The notes under the pieces are model-generated. The model was not told the DNA's origin and did not search any database. It saw nothing but the letters and a program-made list of their open reading frames with translations. Shown here in pieces: positions 24,946 to 32,139 of a stretch of 49,146 bases of DNA (the first letter of the stretch is position 1; every line of letters starts with the position of its first letter). The stretch spans positions 1-49,146 of the forward strand of contig JAPPQC010000021.1 of NCBI GenBank assembly GCA_028817225.1. Direction: 5' to 3'. The translations under genes were made by a program, and so were the position numbers. Source of the DNA: Gammaproteobacteria bacterium (lineage in GTDB: Bacteria > Pseudomonadota > Gammaproteobacteria > Poriferisulfidales > Oxydemutatoraceae).

Positions 24946-26010
24946 ATGACGGATGAGAGGAAAAAAGAGTTCAGCGGCAGGGCTATTTTGCGTTGGGCTT
25001 TGGCGGGCATAGCCCTTTATATCGGCGCAGGCTGGCTCGGTCACAAGTTTTTCGGGCAATCCATTGAAGAGCACTTGCGAAACATTATCTTGTTTGTCGG
25101 CGGTGGCATCGGACTTGCCATCGCCGCCCGGCGCGCACAAGCGGCGGATGAGCAGGCCGGAGCCGCACAAAAACAGGCCGAACAACAATCGCGCCAAGTT
25201 GAAAATGTATCAAGGCAAATTGAAATTTCTGAACAAGGCCAGATTACCGAACGATTCACTCGTGCGATAGAGCAACTGGGTTCTGACAAACTTTTTTTGC
25301 GCGTAGGTGCGATTGCTGCACTGGAACGTATTGGGCGTGACAGCAAAGATGATGTGTTGACAGTTCTAAACTTGCTTTCAGGGTTTGTTCGGGAAAACAG
25401 TCCGGTGAAAGCACCCAGCAACAAACAGCCTAATCCTCCGCCATTAGATATTCTGGAATGTGTATATGCACTTTCCCGGCTCGCCCGCCAATATGATTCA
25501 TTTTTGAAGAACAAAGATTTTCGCGTAGATTTATCAAAAACCGAATTGCCTTATATGGAATCCCCAGAAGGTGCATGCTTTGCCCACTTTGATTTTTCCA
25601 ACTCTAACCTCCCGCATGGGCGGTTTTTCAATATTAAGTGTAACGGAGTATGGTTTGAAAAAACCAATCTTGCCAACGCCAATTTCAAAATGGGAACTCT
25701 TTCACGCGCTAACTTTTCATTCGCAAACCTTGCTGGCACCACCTTTGCATCTGTGGACCTTTCCTGCGCTCGATTTAGAGAAGCAAATCTCACCAAAGTA
25801 CGTTTCTCTGATTCCACACTCGATTTCGCGTCATTCCGGGAAGCGGACATGACCGGGGTTAACCTCCTTTCTTCCTGGTGCAATAAAACATGGTTTACGC
25901 AGGCTAAAAATATCACGACAAAAATGCTTTCCGACATTCGCTTCCATGAGAGAACCCCGCCTGAAAATATCCCCGAGGGGATTGAACTCCCAAACCCAAT
26001 CGACGCCTGA
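24946..26010 (+). CDS. Membrane-anchored pentapeptide-repeat protein
   Basis: 354 residues. There are two predicted membrane helices (about 13-32, ILRWALAGIALYIGAGWLG, and 47-62, IILFVGGGIGLAIAA), then a Gln/Glu-rich coiled coil, then a short helical stretch (FTRAIEQLGSDKLFLRVGAIAALERIG). A C-terminal block from about residue 215 has A(N/D)Lxx-type pentapeptide steps such as TNLANANFKMGTLSRANFSF and ANLTKVRFSDSTLDFASF. Pentapeptide repeats fold as a right-handed beta helix and usually act as interaction surfaces. The base composition is richer in A/T than the flanking genes, and the gene is oriented against them, which suggests transfer. It may or may not belong with the ATPase pair downstream. 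Function unknown. Confidence 0.8.
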   Translation: MTDERKKEFSGRAILRWALAGIALYIGAGWLGHKFFGQSIEEHLRNIILFVGGGIGLAIAARRAQAADEQAGAAQKQAEQQSRQVENVSRQIEISEQGQITERFTRAIEQLGSDKLFLRVGAIAALERIGRDSKDDVLTVLNLLSGFVRENSPVKAPSNKQPNPPPLDILECVYALSRLARQYDSFLKNKDFRVDLSKTELPYMESPEGACFAHFDFSNSNLPHGRFFNIKCNGVWFEKTNLANANFKMGTLSRANFSFANLAGTTFASVDLSCARFREANLTKVRFSDSTLDFASFREADMTGVNLLSSWCNKTWFTQAKNITTKMLSDIRFHERTPPENIPEGIELPNPIDA

Positions 26011-26081
26011 GGATAGCAACCCGCCGCATGCGAAGGGCCAGCCTCATCCGGGCCTGACCCACTGCGACTATCCCAAACTGC

Positions 26082-26109
26082 TTGCCTCTTCGCCTGTCTG
26101 CCATATAAT
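26082..26109 (+). promoter_or_regulatory. Sigma70-type promoter of the ATPase/nuclease-like pair
   Basis: TTGCCT (26082-26087) and TATAAT (26104-26109) with a 16-nt spacer. It points toward the two-gene unit and would give it transcription independent of the pentapeptide gene. Confidence 0.55.
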
Positions 26110-26121
26110 GCCCCTCATCTC

Positions 26122-26301
26122 ATGTGTGCCCCAACCGCCATGCCACCTACTAAAAACGCAAGAAGCTTCGGCTCTGCCAGCGCAAAGGCAAAGAACGAGC
26201 GAACAATCCGCCTGCGGGAGGGAATTGATAAAGGTTTGACAGGGGCGTGCCACGGCGCGGCATCATTGCCTTTAGAGCTTGGCGAACACAAGCGAATTTA
26301 A
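26122..26301 (+). CDS. Possible 59-aa basic protein before the ATPase gene
   Basis: A frame from ATG 26122 (or ATG 26140) to TAA 26301 encodes a basic, Ala/Lys/Arg-rich peptide with the segment NERTIRLREGIDKGLTG. It starts about 13 nt below the -10 box, so it would be first on that transcript. There is no clear Shine-Dalgarno site and no family is recognised. It could be a small regulator or antitoxin of the following pair, or chance. Confidence 0.25.
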   Translation: MCAPTAMPPTKNARSFGSASAKAKNERTIRLREGIDKGLTGACHGAASLPLELGEHKRI

Positions 26302-26352
26302 ACCAATGGACGACCGCAGGGGGAGGAACCCGCAGGTTCTGGAGATTAAAAG

Positions 26353-27765
26353 ATGAAATTTCATTTTGCAAATATTGGCCCAATAAACAAAGCCGAAATG
26401 GAGCTCGGGAATTTGACGATTATCGCTGGTCAGAATAACACCGGGAAAACATATTTGGTTTATACCCTGTATGGATTCCTGAAGGAATGGAGAGACTGGA
26501 TACACCCATTGGGTTTGCGAATTCAATCAAGGAGAATTTCGCGTGAAAATCCCTTTATCCAGGCTGTCGATATTAAACAAGTATGCAAGAAATTGAGGGA
26601 AGAAGGACAGTATAAATGCTTGACGGATTGTGCTGCTCTCAATAAAGATCGCAGAAAAATAATCGACAGAATAACAGGTGATTTTTCAAGAATGAAGATT
26701 GCAAATATATTTAGTTCTTCGCACAAGAATTTTGCAGGGTCATCCATCAAGGTTGACTTTGGTGTCAGTAATTCAAATGATTTCTCTTCAAAGAAACTTG
26801 AACACACAGGAAAAGAAGTTTCAATAATATATGATGGGGAAAATTTAATTTTTTCCGCAGAAAAACTTACAGAAAGACCTATTCCGATACCCGGAATAGA
26901 ATATAGAGTTTTGTCTAGCTATACGCAGTTCTTGCTGATGGGACTCCCCAGCCCGTTTATTATCTCAGCTGAACGTTTTGGTATTTCCTTATTCTACAAG
27001 GAGCTTGATTTTACAAAAAATAAATTGGTTGAAATCCTCCAAAATATGGGCGGTAAGCAAGAAAAAAGAGTTGACCCGCTTATGTTTATAGAAAAAACTG
27101 CAAGTCGCTATGCATTGCCAATCAAAGACAACATCGACTACACAAGAGACATATCCAGGCTCGTAGAGGAGAATAGCGAAATGCATCATGCAAAACTGTA
27201 TGATGATATAAAAAAGATTATGGAAGGATATTACAGAAGCGATGAAAACGAGATACGTTTTGTCTCCACAAGGCGCAAGAATAAGCGTTTTGACATACCG
27301 TTGCATCTTGCTTCTTCATCAGCCCGTGGCTTATCTGATCTCTACTTCTACCTGCGTTATGCGGCAATGAAGAATGAGCTGCTCATTATTGATGAGCCTG
27401 AAAGCCACCTGGACACAAAAAATCAGATTATGCTGGCACGTATGTTGGCTCATTTTATTCGCAATAACATTAAGGTCCTGATTACCACTCATAGTGATTA
27501 CGTCCTTAAAGAAGTCAACAATCTTATTATGTTAAGTAATTCTTTTGAAGGCAAAAAGGAATTCATTAAAAAGCATAAATACGGCGACAATGAATTTTTG
27601 TATTCCAGGGATTTGCGCTGCTATGTGGCTGAAGAAGGCCAATTGAATCCTTGTAAAATAGACAAGTTCGGGGTCAATATGCCCATCTTTGACAACACGA
27701 TTGATGACATCAATAAAGTGTCAAACGAGCTCGCCACACGACTGGAACACGAAGAGGAGAAATAA
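26353..27765 (+). CDS. ABC-type AAA family ATPase (OLD/AAA_21-like, no TOPRIM domain)
   Basis: 470-residue ATPase of the SMC/ABC-like class found in many anti-phage systems. Walker A is GQNNTGKT (26-33). A signature-like ASSSARGLSDL lies near 318-328, Walker B LLIIDEPESHL near 343-353, a D-loop LDTKNQ follows, and the switch histidine is in ITTHSDYV near 377-384. About 280 residues between Walker A and the signature form the helical insert usual in this class. The protein ends soon after the ATPase core, so it lacks the TOPRIM nuclease of OLD proteins. The next gene starts 1 nt after its TAA. The codons are A/T-rich compared with the flanking chromosome. A start at 26353 is supported by GGAG upstream. 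Confidence 0.85.
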   Translation: MKFHFANIGPINKAEMELGNLTIIAGQNNTGKTYLVYTLYGFLKEWRDWIHPLGLRIQSRRISRENPFIQAVDIKQVCKKLREEGQYKCLTDCAALNKDRRKIIDRITGDFSRMKIANIFSSSHKNFAGSSIKVDFGVSNSNDFSSKKLEHTGKEVSIIYDGENLIFSAEKLTERPIPIPGIEYRVLSSYTQFLLMGLPSPFIISAERFGISLFYKELDFTKNKLVEILQNMGGKQEKRVDPLMFIEKTASRYALPIKDNIDYTRDISRLVEENSEMHHAKLYDDIKKIMEGYYRSDENEIRFVSTRRKNKRFDIPLHLASSSARGLSDLYFYLRYAAMKNELLIIDEPESHLDTKNQIMLARMLAHFIRNNIKVLITTHSDYVLKEVNNLIMLSNSFEGKKEFIKKHKYGDNEFLYSRDLRCYVAEEGQLNPCKIDKFGVNMPIFDNTIDDINKVSNELATRLEHEEEK

Positions 27766-27766
27766 A

Positions 27767-28318
27767 ATGCCGCTGGTGGACTGTCTGAAAGAGATTTTGA
27801 GATCCGGTGCCTGGGAAAAAGGGCGTCCATCTAATGGACACCGAGTCATCAAATTGAAAGACAAACAATCCGGGATGGAAATTTGCATCAGGACGAGCGA
27901 GCCTGTTTTGGTTATATGCGCAGAGAAAGAAGGAGGTGCACTCAAGCATCTTTCTTGCCTGAAAAGCGGATGCAACAAAATATGTGATTATCTGGTTATT
28001 TTTCAATCTAATGCGAACTACTATGCAGTATTTATCGAAACGAAGGAAACCATGCGAGATCAAAAAGGGCACGAGCAGCTGAGACGCTCGTTGCCCATTC
28101 TAGACTACCTTGTTTCAGCCTGCAAAATAGAACACAATATTAATCCGAGAATTTCGGTTAAATATGTTCTTGTTTCTGAGAAGGTCAACTCTAAATTTGA
28201 TAAACAACCAATCAGACCCATATCAACAAAAAGCATTAATAAGAAATATAAAGGAATAATGGTAAAAGAATTTATTGGGAAGACGGATTTCTTTGTTAGC
28301 ACCTTGGCAGGTTTATAA
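27767..28318 (+). CDS. Small partner of the ATPase with a PD-(D/E)xK-like pattern
   Basis: 183 residues, start at ATG 27767 with GAGGAG about 6-11 nt upstream inside the end of the ATPase gene. A longer frame from 27689 exists but lies wholly in the ATPase gene. The central part reads CDYLVIFQSN, then YYAVFIETKE, then KGHEQLRRS. D74, E91, K93 and Q104 fall in the spacing of a PD-(D/E)xK nuclease core (Asp at the end of one strand, E-x-K on the next, Gln on the following helix). Tight coupling to an ABC-type ATPase suggests sensor and effector of a defence system. No named family is recognised, and the nuclease call is inference from a few residues. Confidence 0.6.
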   Translation: MPLVDCLKEILRSGAWEKGRPSNGHRVIKLKDKQSGMEICIRTSEPVLVICAEKEGGALKHLSCLKSGCNKICDYLVIFQSNANYYAVFIETKETMRDQKGHEQLRRSLPILDYLVSACKIEHNINPRISVKYVLVSEKVNSKFDKQPIRPISTKSINKKYKGIMVKEFIGKTDFFVSTLAGL

Positions 28319-28362
28319 CGAATAAGGACATTCTCCACCGCTACGGTTCCTGACAAGCCAAC

Positions 28363-29499
28363 CTACTTCCCCCTCCTCTTCCGCGCCCGCGGGTGCGCCT
28401 TGTCGTACACCTTCGCCAGGTGCTGAAAATCCAGGTGCGTATAGACCTGCGTTGTGCTGATGTCGGCGTGGCCGAGCAATTCCTGCACGGCGCGCAGGTC
28501 GCCGGACGACTCCAGCAGGTGGCTTGCGAATGAGTGGCGCAGCATGTGCGGGTGCAGGCGCTGCGGCAGGCCGCGGCGGCGGGCGAACTGGCGCATGCGC
28601 GTCTGCACGGCGCGTGCGCCGATGCGGCGGCCGCTGCGCGTGACGAACAGCGCCGTTTCGTCGGCGTCCGCCAGTTGCGCGCGAAATCCCAGCCACGCGC
28701 GCACCGCGTTGCGGGCGTGGGCGCCGACCGGCACCTCCCGCTGCTTTGAACCCTTGCCGGTCACGCGCACAGACGCCGCGTCCGCGTCCAGGTCAATGTC
28801 GCCCAAATCCACCGACACCAGTTCCGACAAACGCAGGCCGGAGGAATACGCCAGTTCTATCATCGCCAAATCGCGCATCGCCAGCGCCTCGCCATCGCCG
28901 CCTCTGCCGCCAAAGCGAACACCGCCGACACCACCGGCACGACCACTGCCAACGCCGCCCTCTCCAACGCGCCCGCCGCCGACACCACCGATGCCGCCCG
29001 CGCCGCCTGCACCGCGCCCGCCGACGGCGGCAATACCACCACCAGCACCACGCCCGCCAACACCCGCACCAGCGCCACTACCACCAGCACCAACACGACG
29101 ACCACCCGCGCCGGCACTCGCACCCCCCCCATCCAGCAACTCCACCACCTGATCCACCGTCAGCGTCTGCGGCAGGTTCTTTTCCACCCGCGGCGGTCTC
29201 ACCGTCGCCGCCGGGTTGCCGTCCATCCATCCGCATTCGCCGCAATAGCGGAAGAACTGGCGCAGCGCCGACAACTCGCGCTGCAATGTCCTGCCGCGCA
29301 CGCCCGACAGGAAACGCCGCGACACATAATCGCGCACATGCTCCTCGCCGGCGGCGCGCCATTCAACGCCGGCGGTTTGCAGAAAATCAAGAAAGCGGAG
29401 AATGTCGCGCCGGTAGGCGTCAATCGTTCGCGGCGAGTAGTTGCGCGCGCCGTGCAGCGTGTCGAGAAATTGGCGGCAGGCGTCGCGCGGCTGCGTCAT
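28363..29499 (-). CDS. xerC: Tyrosine recombinase XerC with a large Gly-rich linker insert
   Basis: Chromosome-dimer resolution recombinase acting with XerD at dif, 378 residues against about 300 normally. The N-terminal core-binding domain is intact (FLDTLHGARNYSPRTIDAYR, then LSALRQFFRYC). Catalytic residues are R223 (SGLRLSEL), K249 (TGKGSK), H318 and R321 (HMLRH), H344 (LGHADIS) and Y353 (TQVYTHLD). Between the two domains, residues about 124-205 are almost only Gly, Ala, Val and Arg. This insert accounts for the extra length and keeps frame. The ATG at 29499 overlaps the stop of the DUF484 gene by ATGA; the longer frame to 29736 is the DUF484 gene read out of frame. All catalytic residues remain, so activity is expected. 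Confidence 0.93.
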   Translation of the reverse strand: MTQPRDACRQFLDTLHGARNYSPRTIDAYRRDILRFLDFLQTAGVEWRAAGEEHVRDYVSRRFLSGVRGRTLQRELSALRQFFRYCGECGWMDGNPAATVRPPRVEKNLPQTLTVDQVVELLDGGGASAGAGGRRVGAGGSGAGAGVGGRGAGGGIAAVGGRGAGGAGGIGGVGGGRVGEGGVGSGRAGGVGGVRFGGRGGDGEALAMRDLAMIELAYSSGLRLSELVSVDLGDIDLDADAASVRVTGKGSKQREVPVGAHARNAVRAWLGFRAQLADADETALFVTRSGRRIGARAVQTRMRQFARRRGLPQRLHPHMLRHSFASHLLESSGDLRAVQELLGHADISTTQVYTHLDFQHLAKVYDKAHPRARKRRGK

Positions 29500-30140
29500 C
29501 CGGCGCGCTTCTCCCGGCGCATGCAGGCGCGCAGCGCGCACGCGATCAACTCGCCGAACTGCACCAGAAACATCGTGCCCTTGCCGGCGCTGAAACTGCC
29601 GCTGTCGGCGCTGCCCAGCGCCAGCAGCCCGAAGCGCTCGTCGCCGGCCACCAGCGGCATCACGACGACGGACGCGGCGCGCTGCGCGAAATGGCCGAAC
29701 AGCGAAAGTTTGACGGCGTTGTCGAACGGCCCGCAATCCGGCCTGCCCGACGCCGCCAGCGAATGCAGCAGGCTGACCGCGCCGCGGTCGCGCCCGTCGG
29801 CGTTCAGCCCCTCGTGCGGGTCGTATTTGCCGAGCAGCCGAATCACCACCTGGTTGCCGGGCAGCCGCTGCCGCAACTCGGCCAGCGACACGGAAACCGC
29901 GTCGCGCACGGTGTTTGCGGCCACCAGCCGCAGCGACAGCCGGTGCAGGCCGATGCTCAGGTTCTCGTTGTTGCGGGCGATGGCCACCAGCGATTCCAGT
30001 TTCTGCTGCAACGCCTCGTTCTTGCCGCGCAGCAGCGCAATCTGCTTCGTCACCAGCGACGGCGGCGCCGGTTCCACCCCGCCGCCATCGTCGGGAACAA
30101 TGGCAACGCCCGGCTTGCGCTTCACTTCATCCGCGCTCAC
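29496..30140 (-). CDS. DUF484 family protein (GAF-like)
   Basis: 214 residues: a coiled-coil start (TKQIALLRGKNEALQQKLESLVAIARNN) followed by a GAF-like domain ending FLVQFGELIACALRA. This is the DUF484 protein that sits between dapF and xerC in gammaproteobacteria. It overlaps xerC by ATGA. The domain type suggests small-ligand sensing, but its role is unknown. Confidence 0.85.
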   Translation of the reverse strand: MSADEVKRKPGVAIVPDDGGGVEPAPPSLVTKQIALLRGKNEALQQKLESLVAIARNNENLSIGLHRLSLRLVAANTVRDAVSVSLAELRQRLPGNQVVIRLLGKYDPHEGLNADGRDRGAVSLLHSLAASGRPDCGPFDNAVKLSLFGHFAQRAASVVVMPLVAGDERFGLLALGSADSGSFSAGKGTMFLVQFGELIACALRACMRREKRAG

Positions 30141-30160
30141 AACACCCGCGCTCCGCCATC

Positions 30161-30238
30161 AACACAACCGCAAGGCACATCCAACGCAACACCGCAAACA
30201 ACACAACCGCAAGGCACGCCCAACGCAACACCGCAAAC
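30161..30238 (-). repeat. Two 39-bp tandem repeats between dapF and the DUF484 gene
   Basis: Units at 30161-30199 and 30200-30238 are identical except for two adjacent positions. They fill most of the 115-nt gap between the dapF stop and the DUF484 ATG. The unit is a multiple of three although the gap is not evidently coding. Confidence 0.85.
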
Positions 30239-30255
30239 AACGCCAACGCCCCCGC

Positions 30256-31080
30256 TCACCACGCCAACACCCCGTCATAAACATGCTCGCAAGGCCCGCT
30301 CAATTCCACCCCGCCGTCGCCGCGGGAAACCTCCAGCGCGCCGCCGGGCAGTTGCACTTCCACCGGCATGGAAGCCAGTTCCCAGTGCGCGGCCACGACC
30401 GCCGCGGCGCACGCGCCGCTGCCGCACGCCGCCGTCTCGCCGACGCCCCTTTCATACACCCGCAGCGCCAGCCGCCGCTCGTCCAGGCGCTGCATGAACC
30501 CGGCGTTGACGCCCTCCGGAAAGCACTGGTGCACCTGCATCTGCGCGCCGACCTCCGCCACCGGAAAGTCGTCAAGCCGCGCCACCTCGGTCACCGCGTG
30601 CGGATTGCCGAACGACAGCACGCCGAAAAGCAGGCGGTGGCCGCCGACATCCAAATGGCACGCATGCACATCACCGTCGCACGCGAAAGGAATCCGCGCG
30701 GCGTCGAAAACCGGCTCGCCCATGCCGACGCAAACCCGGCCGTCGCCGCGCACCCGCATCTCAACAACGCGCCCGGCGGTGCGCGCGCGCAGCGTCGTCT
30801 TGTCGGTCAGCCCGCGCGCGCGGACAAACTGCGCGAAGCAGCGCGCGCCGTTGCCGCACTGCGCCACCTCGCCGCCGTCGGCGTTGAAAATGCGGTAGCC
30901 GAAATCCACATCGTCCGCCGGCGGCGCCTCGACCAGCAGCAACTGGTCAAAGCCGACGCCGGTGCGGCGGTCGGCCAGCGCCCGCACCCGCGCGGCGTCC
31001 GGCTCAAACGGGCGCCGCACCGCGTTGACGATCATGAAGTCGTTGCCAAGCGCGTGCATTTTTGCGAACTCAAGTGTCAT
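30256..31080 (-). CDS. dapF: Diaminopimelate epimerase DapF
   Basis: Converts LL- to meso-diaminopimelate for lysine and peptidoglycan synthesis, 274 residues from the ATG at 31080. The family start FAKMHALGNDFM, the first active-site cysteine in QCGNGARC and the second in ETAACGSGACAAA are clear. An ATG three codons upstream (31089) is equally open, but the family rarely has residues before this point and neither start has a good Shine-Dalgarno site. It leads the dapF-DUF484-xerC run. A TATAAT at 31143-31138 lies about 58 nt above the start, without a clear -35. Confidence 0.95.
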   Translation of the reverse strand: MTLEFAKMHALGNDFMIVNAVRRPFEPDAARVRALADRRTGVGFDQLLLVEAPPADDVDFGYRIFNADGGEVAQCGNGARCFAQFVRARGLTDKTTLRARTAGRVVEMRVRGDGRVCVGMGEPVFDAARIPFACDGDVHACHLDVGGHRLLFGVLSFGNPHAVTEVARLDDFPVAEVGAQMQVHQCFPEGVNAGFMQRLDERRLALRVYERGVGETAACGSGACAAAVVAAHWELASMPVEVQLPGGALEVSRGDGGVELSGPCEHVYDGVLAW

Positions 31081-31156
31081 CGGGGCCATCGGGAAATCGT
31101 CGGGCGGCGGCGGGAAAATCGTTGCCGGACTGCGCGAATTATAACGGCAACCGCCG

Positions 31157-31837
31157 TCAGGCGACGGCCTCGATGCCCTTGTGCGGCAGGAAGATGCCGC
31201 AGCCGAGTTTCTGCTCGCCGCCCAGCCCGCGCTGCTGCAAACGAACGGCGTCGCCGAACGCGAGGCCGCTGACCATCAGACTGCAAACGGCAATCTCGCG
31301 CTCGGGCGTGCGGATGACATGGCCGCGCCCGCCCATCATCCGCGACGCGCTGACGCCGGCGCCCGCGAGTTGCGCCGCGGCCTGTTCCAGAAAGGCGTTC
31401 TCGCCGCCGGCGGCGGGCGCCGGCAGATGGCGCGAGAACAGCGTCGTCTCGCTGCTCAGCGGGCGCACATTGGCGGCGCCGACGCGCACCTCGTAACCGG
31501 AAACATCCAGCCGCGCGCCTTGCAACGCGCGCGCGTCGGCAAAGCGCTCGCGCGGCAGCCGCAGGCACAGCCGCGCGCGCCGCGACAGATGAATCTCGTC
31601 GCTGCCGCGCTGCGGGCGTTCCCAGCCGTTGCCGGACTCGGCGCCGTGTATCGAATGCACCGCCGCGCGCGGCTCGTCGTCCAGCCACGGCAGCGCCTGC
31701 GACAACGCCCGGTAAAGCGCCCACGCATGGTCCGCCGGCAGCAGGCGGCAGGTGATGCGGAAGTTCAGGTCGGCGATGTCGTCCGGCACGCGCGGCGCGG
31801 CGTCGGCGGCGCTTTCCTCTTGCCAGTGAAGGTTCAT
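31157..31837 (-). CDS. Cas6/Cmx6-like protein (type I-MYXAN group), orphan
   Basis: 226 residues resembling the Cmx6 branch of Cas6 CRISPR RNA endonucleases. The pattern CRLLPADHAWALYRALSQALPWLDDE, then AVHSIHG, then SRRARLCLRLP, a central GYEVRVGAANVRPL, and the C-terminal glycine-rich loop GLGGEQKLGCGIFLP all fit. I chose the ATG at 31837; the frame runs 31 codons further upstream but that part is low-complexity. No repeat-spacer array and no other cas gene occurs in the window. The neighbours are a 57-aa gene and a dioxygenase upstream and dapF downstream. It may process a CRISPR array elsewhere or have another RNA role. The family call rests on remembered motif patterns. Confidence 0.65.
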   Translation of the reverse strand: MNLHWQEESAADAAPRVPDDIADLNFRITCRLLPADHAWALYRALSQALPWLDDEPRAAVHSIHGAESGNGWERPQRGSDEIHLSRRARLCLRLPRERFADARALQGARLDVSGYEVRVGAANVRPLSSETTLFSRHLPAPAAGGENAFLEQAAAQLAGAGVSASRMMGGRGHVIRTPEREIAVCSLMVSGLAFGDAVRLQQRGLGGEQKLGCGIFLPHKGIEAVA

Positions 31838-31948
31838 CGCGCGCCCCGCGCCGCCGCGCCGCGCCGTTGCCGGCCAGGCCTCATCGGGCGCTGCGGGCCG
31901 CCCGGCCCCGCTGTCGCTGTTGCCGCGCACGCGGCTGCACGCGGCGGT

Positions 31949-32122
31949 TCATGGAATATTGTCGGCGGAGGAGAAAGCGGCTTCAAGGCGCTCGGCCCAG
32001 TCGTCGGGCGTGTCCTCGAACGGCGGGCGCAAATCCATCTCGAAAAAAATCTCGCCCTGCCGCGCGCACCGCCGCACATATTCGACGAGTTGGCCGAAAC
32101 TCGTCATGTCGTGGTTGCTCAT
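31949..32122 (-). CDS. Small acidic protein after the TauD-like gene (57 aa)
   Basis: 57 residues, acidic and aromatic-rich (FGQLVEYVRRCARQGEIFFEMDLRPPFEDTPDDWAERL). The ATG at 32122 has a good Shine-Dalgarno (GCGAGG, 5 nt spacing) and begins 17 nt past the dioxygenase stop. The codons follow the high third-position GC of the neighbours, which supports a real gene. No family is recognised. Position suggests co-expression with the dioxygenase and the Cas6-like gene. Confidence 0.55.
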   Translation of the reverse strand: MSNHDMTSFGQLVEYVRRCARQGEIFFEMDLRPPFEDTPDDWAERLEAAFSSADNIP

Positions 32123-32139
32123 CAGCACCTCGCTGACAC

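Larger units (their letters stand above)
26011..26352 (+). other. 342-nt leader region before the ATPase gene
   Basis: This stretch carries a convincing promoter (26082-26109) and a possible 59-codon reading frame (26122-26301). It ends with a Shine-Dalgarno-like GGAG about 9 nt before the ATPase ATG. No terminator hairpin with a T-run was found after the pentapeptide gene. If the promoter is used and the small frame is not translated, the message has a leader of over 230 nt. Confidence 0.5.

Noticed and set aside
29500..29736. N-terminal extension of XerC
   Set aside because: It is Arg-rich sequence from the DUF484 gene in another frame. XerC homologues start where the ATG at 29499 lies.
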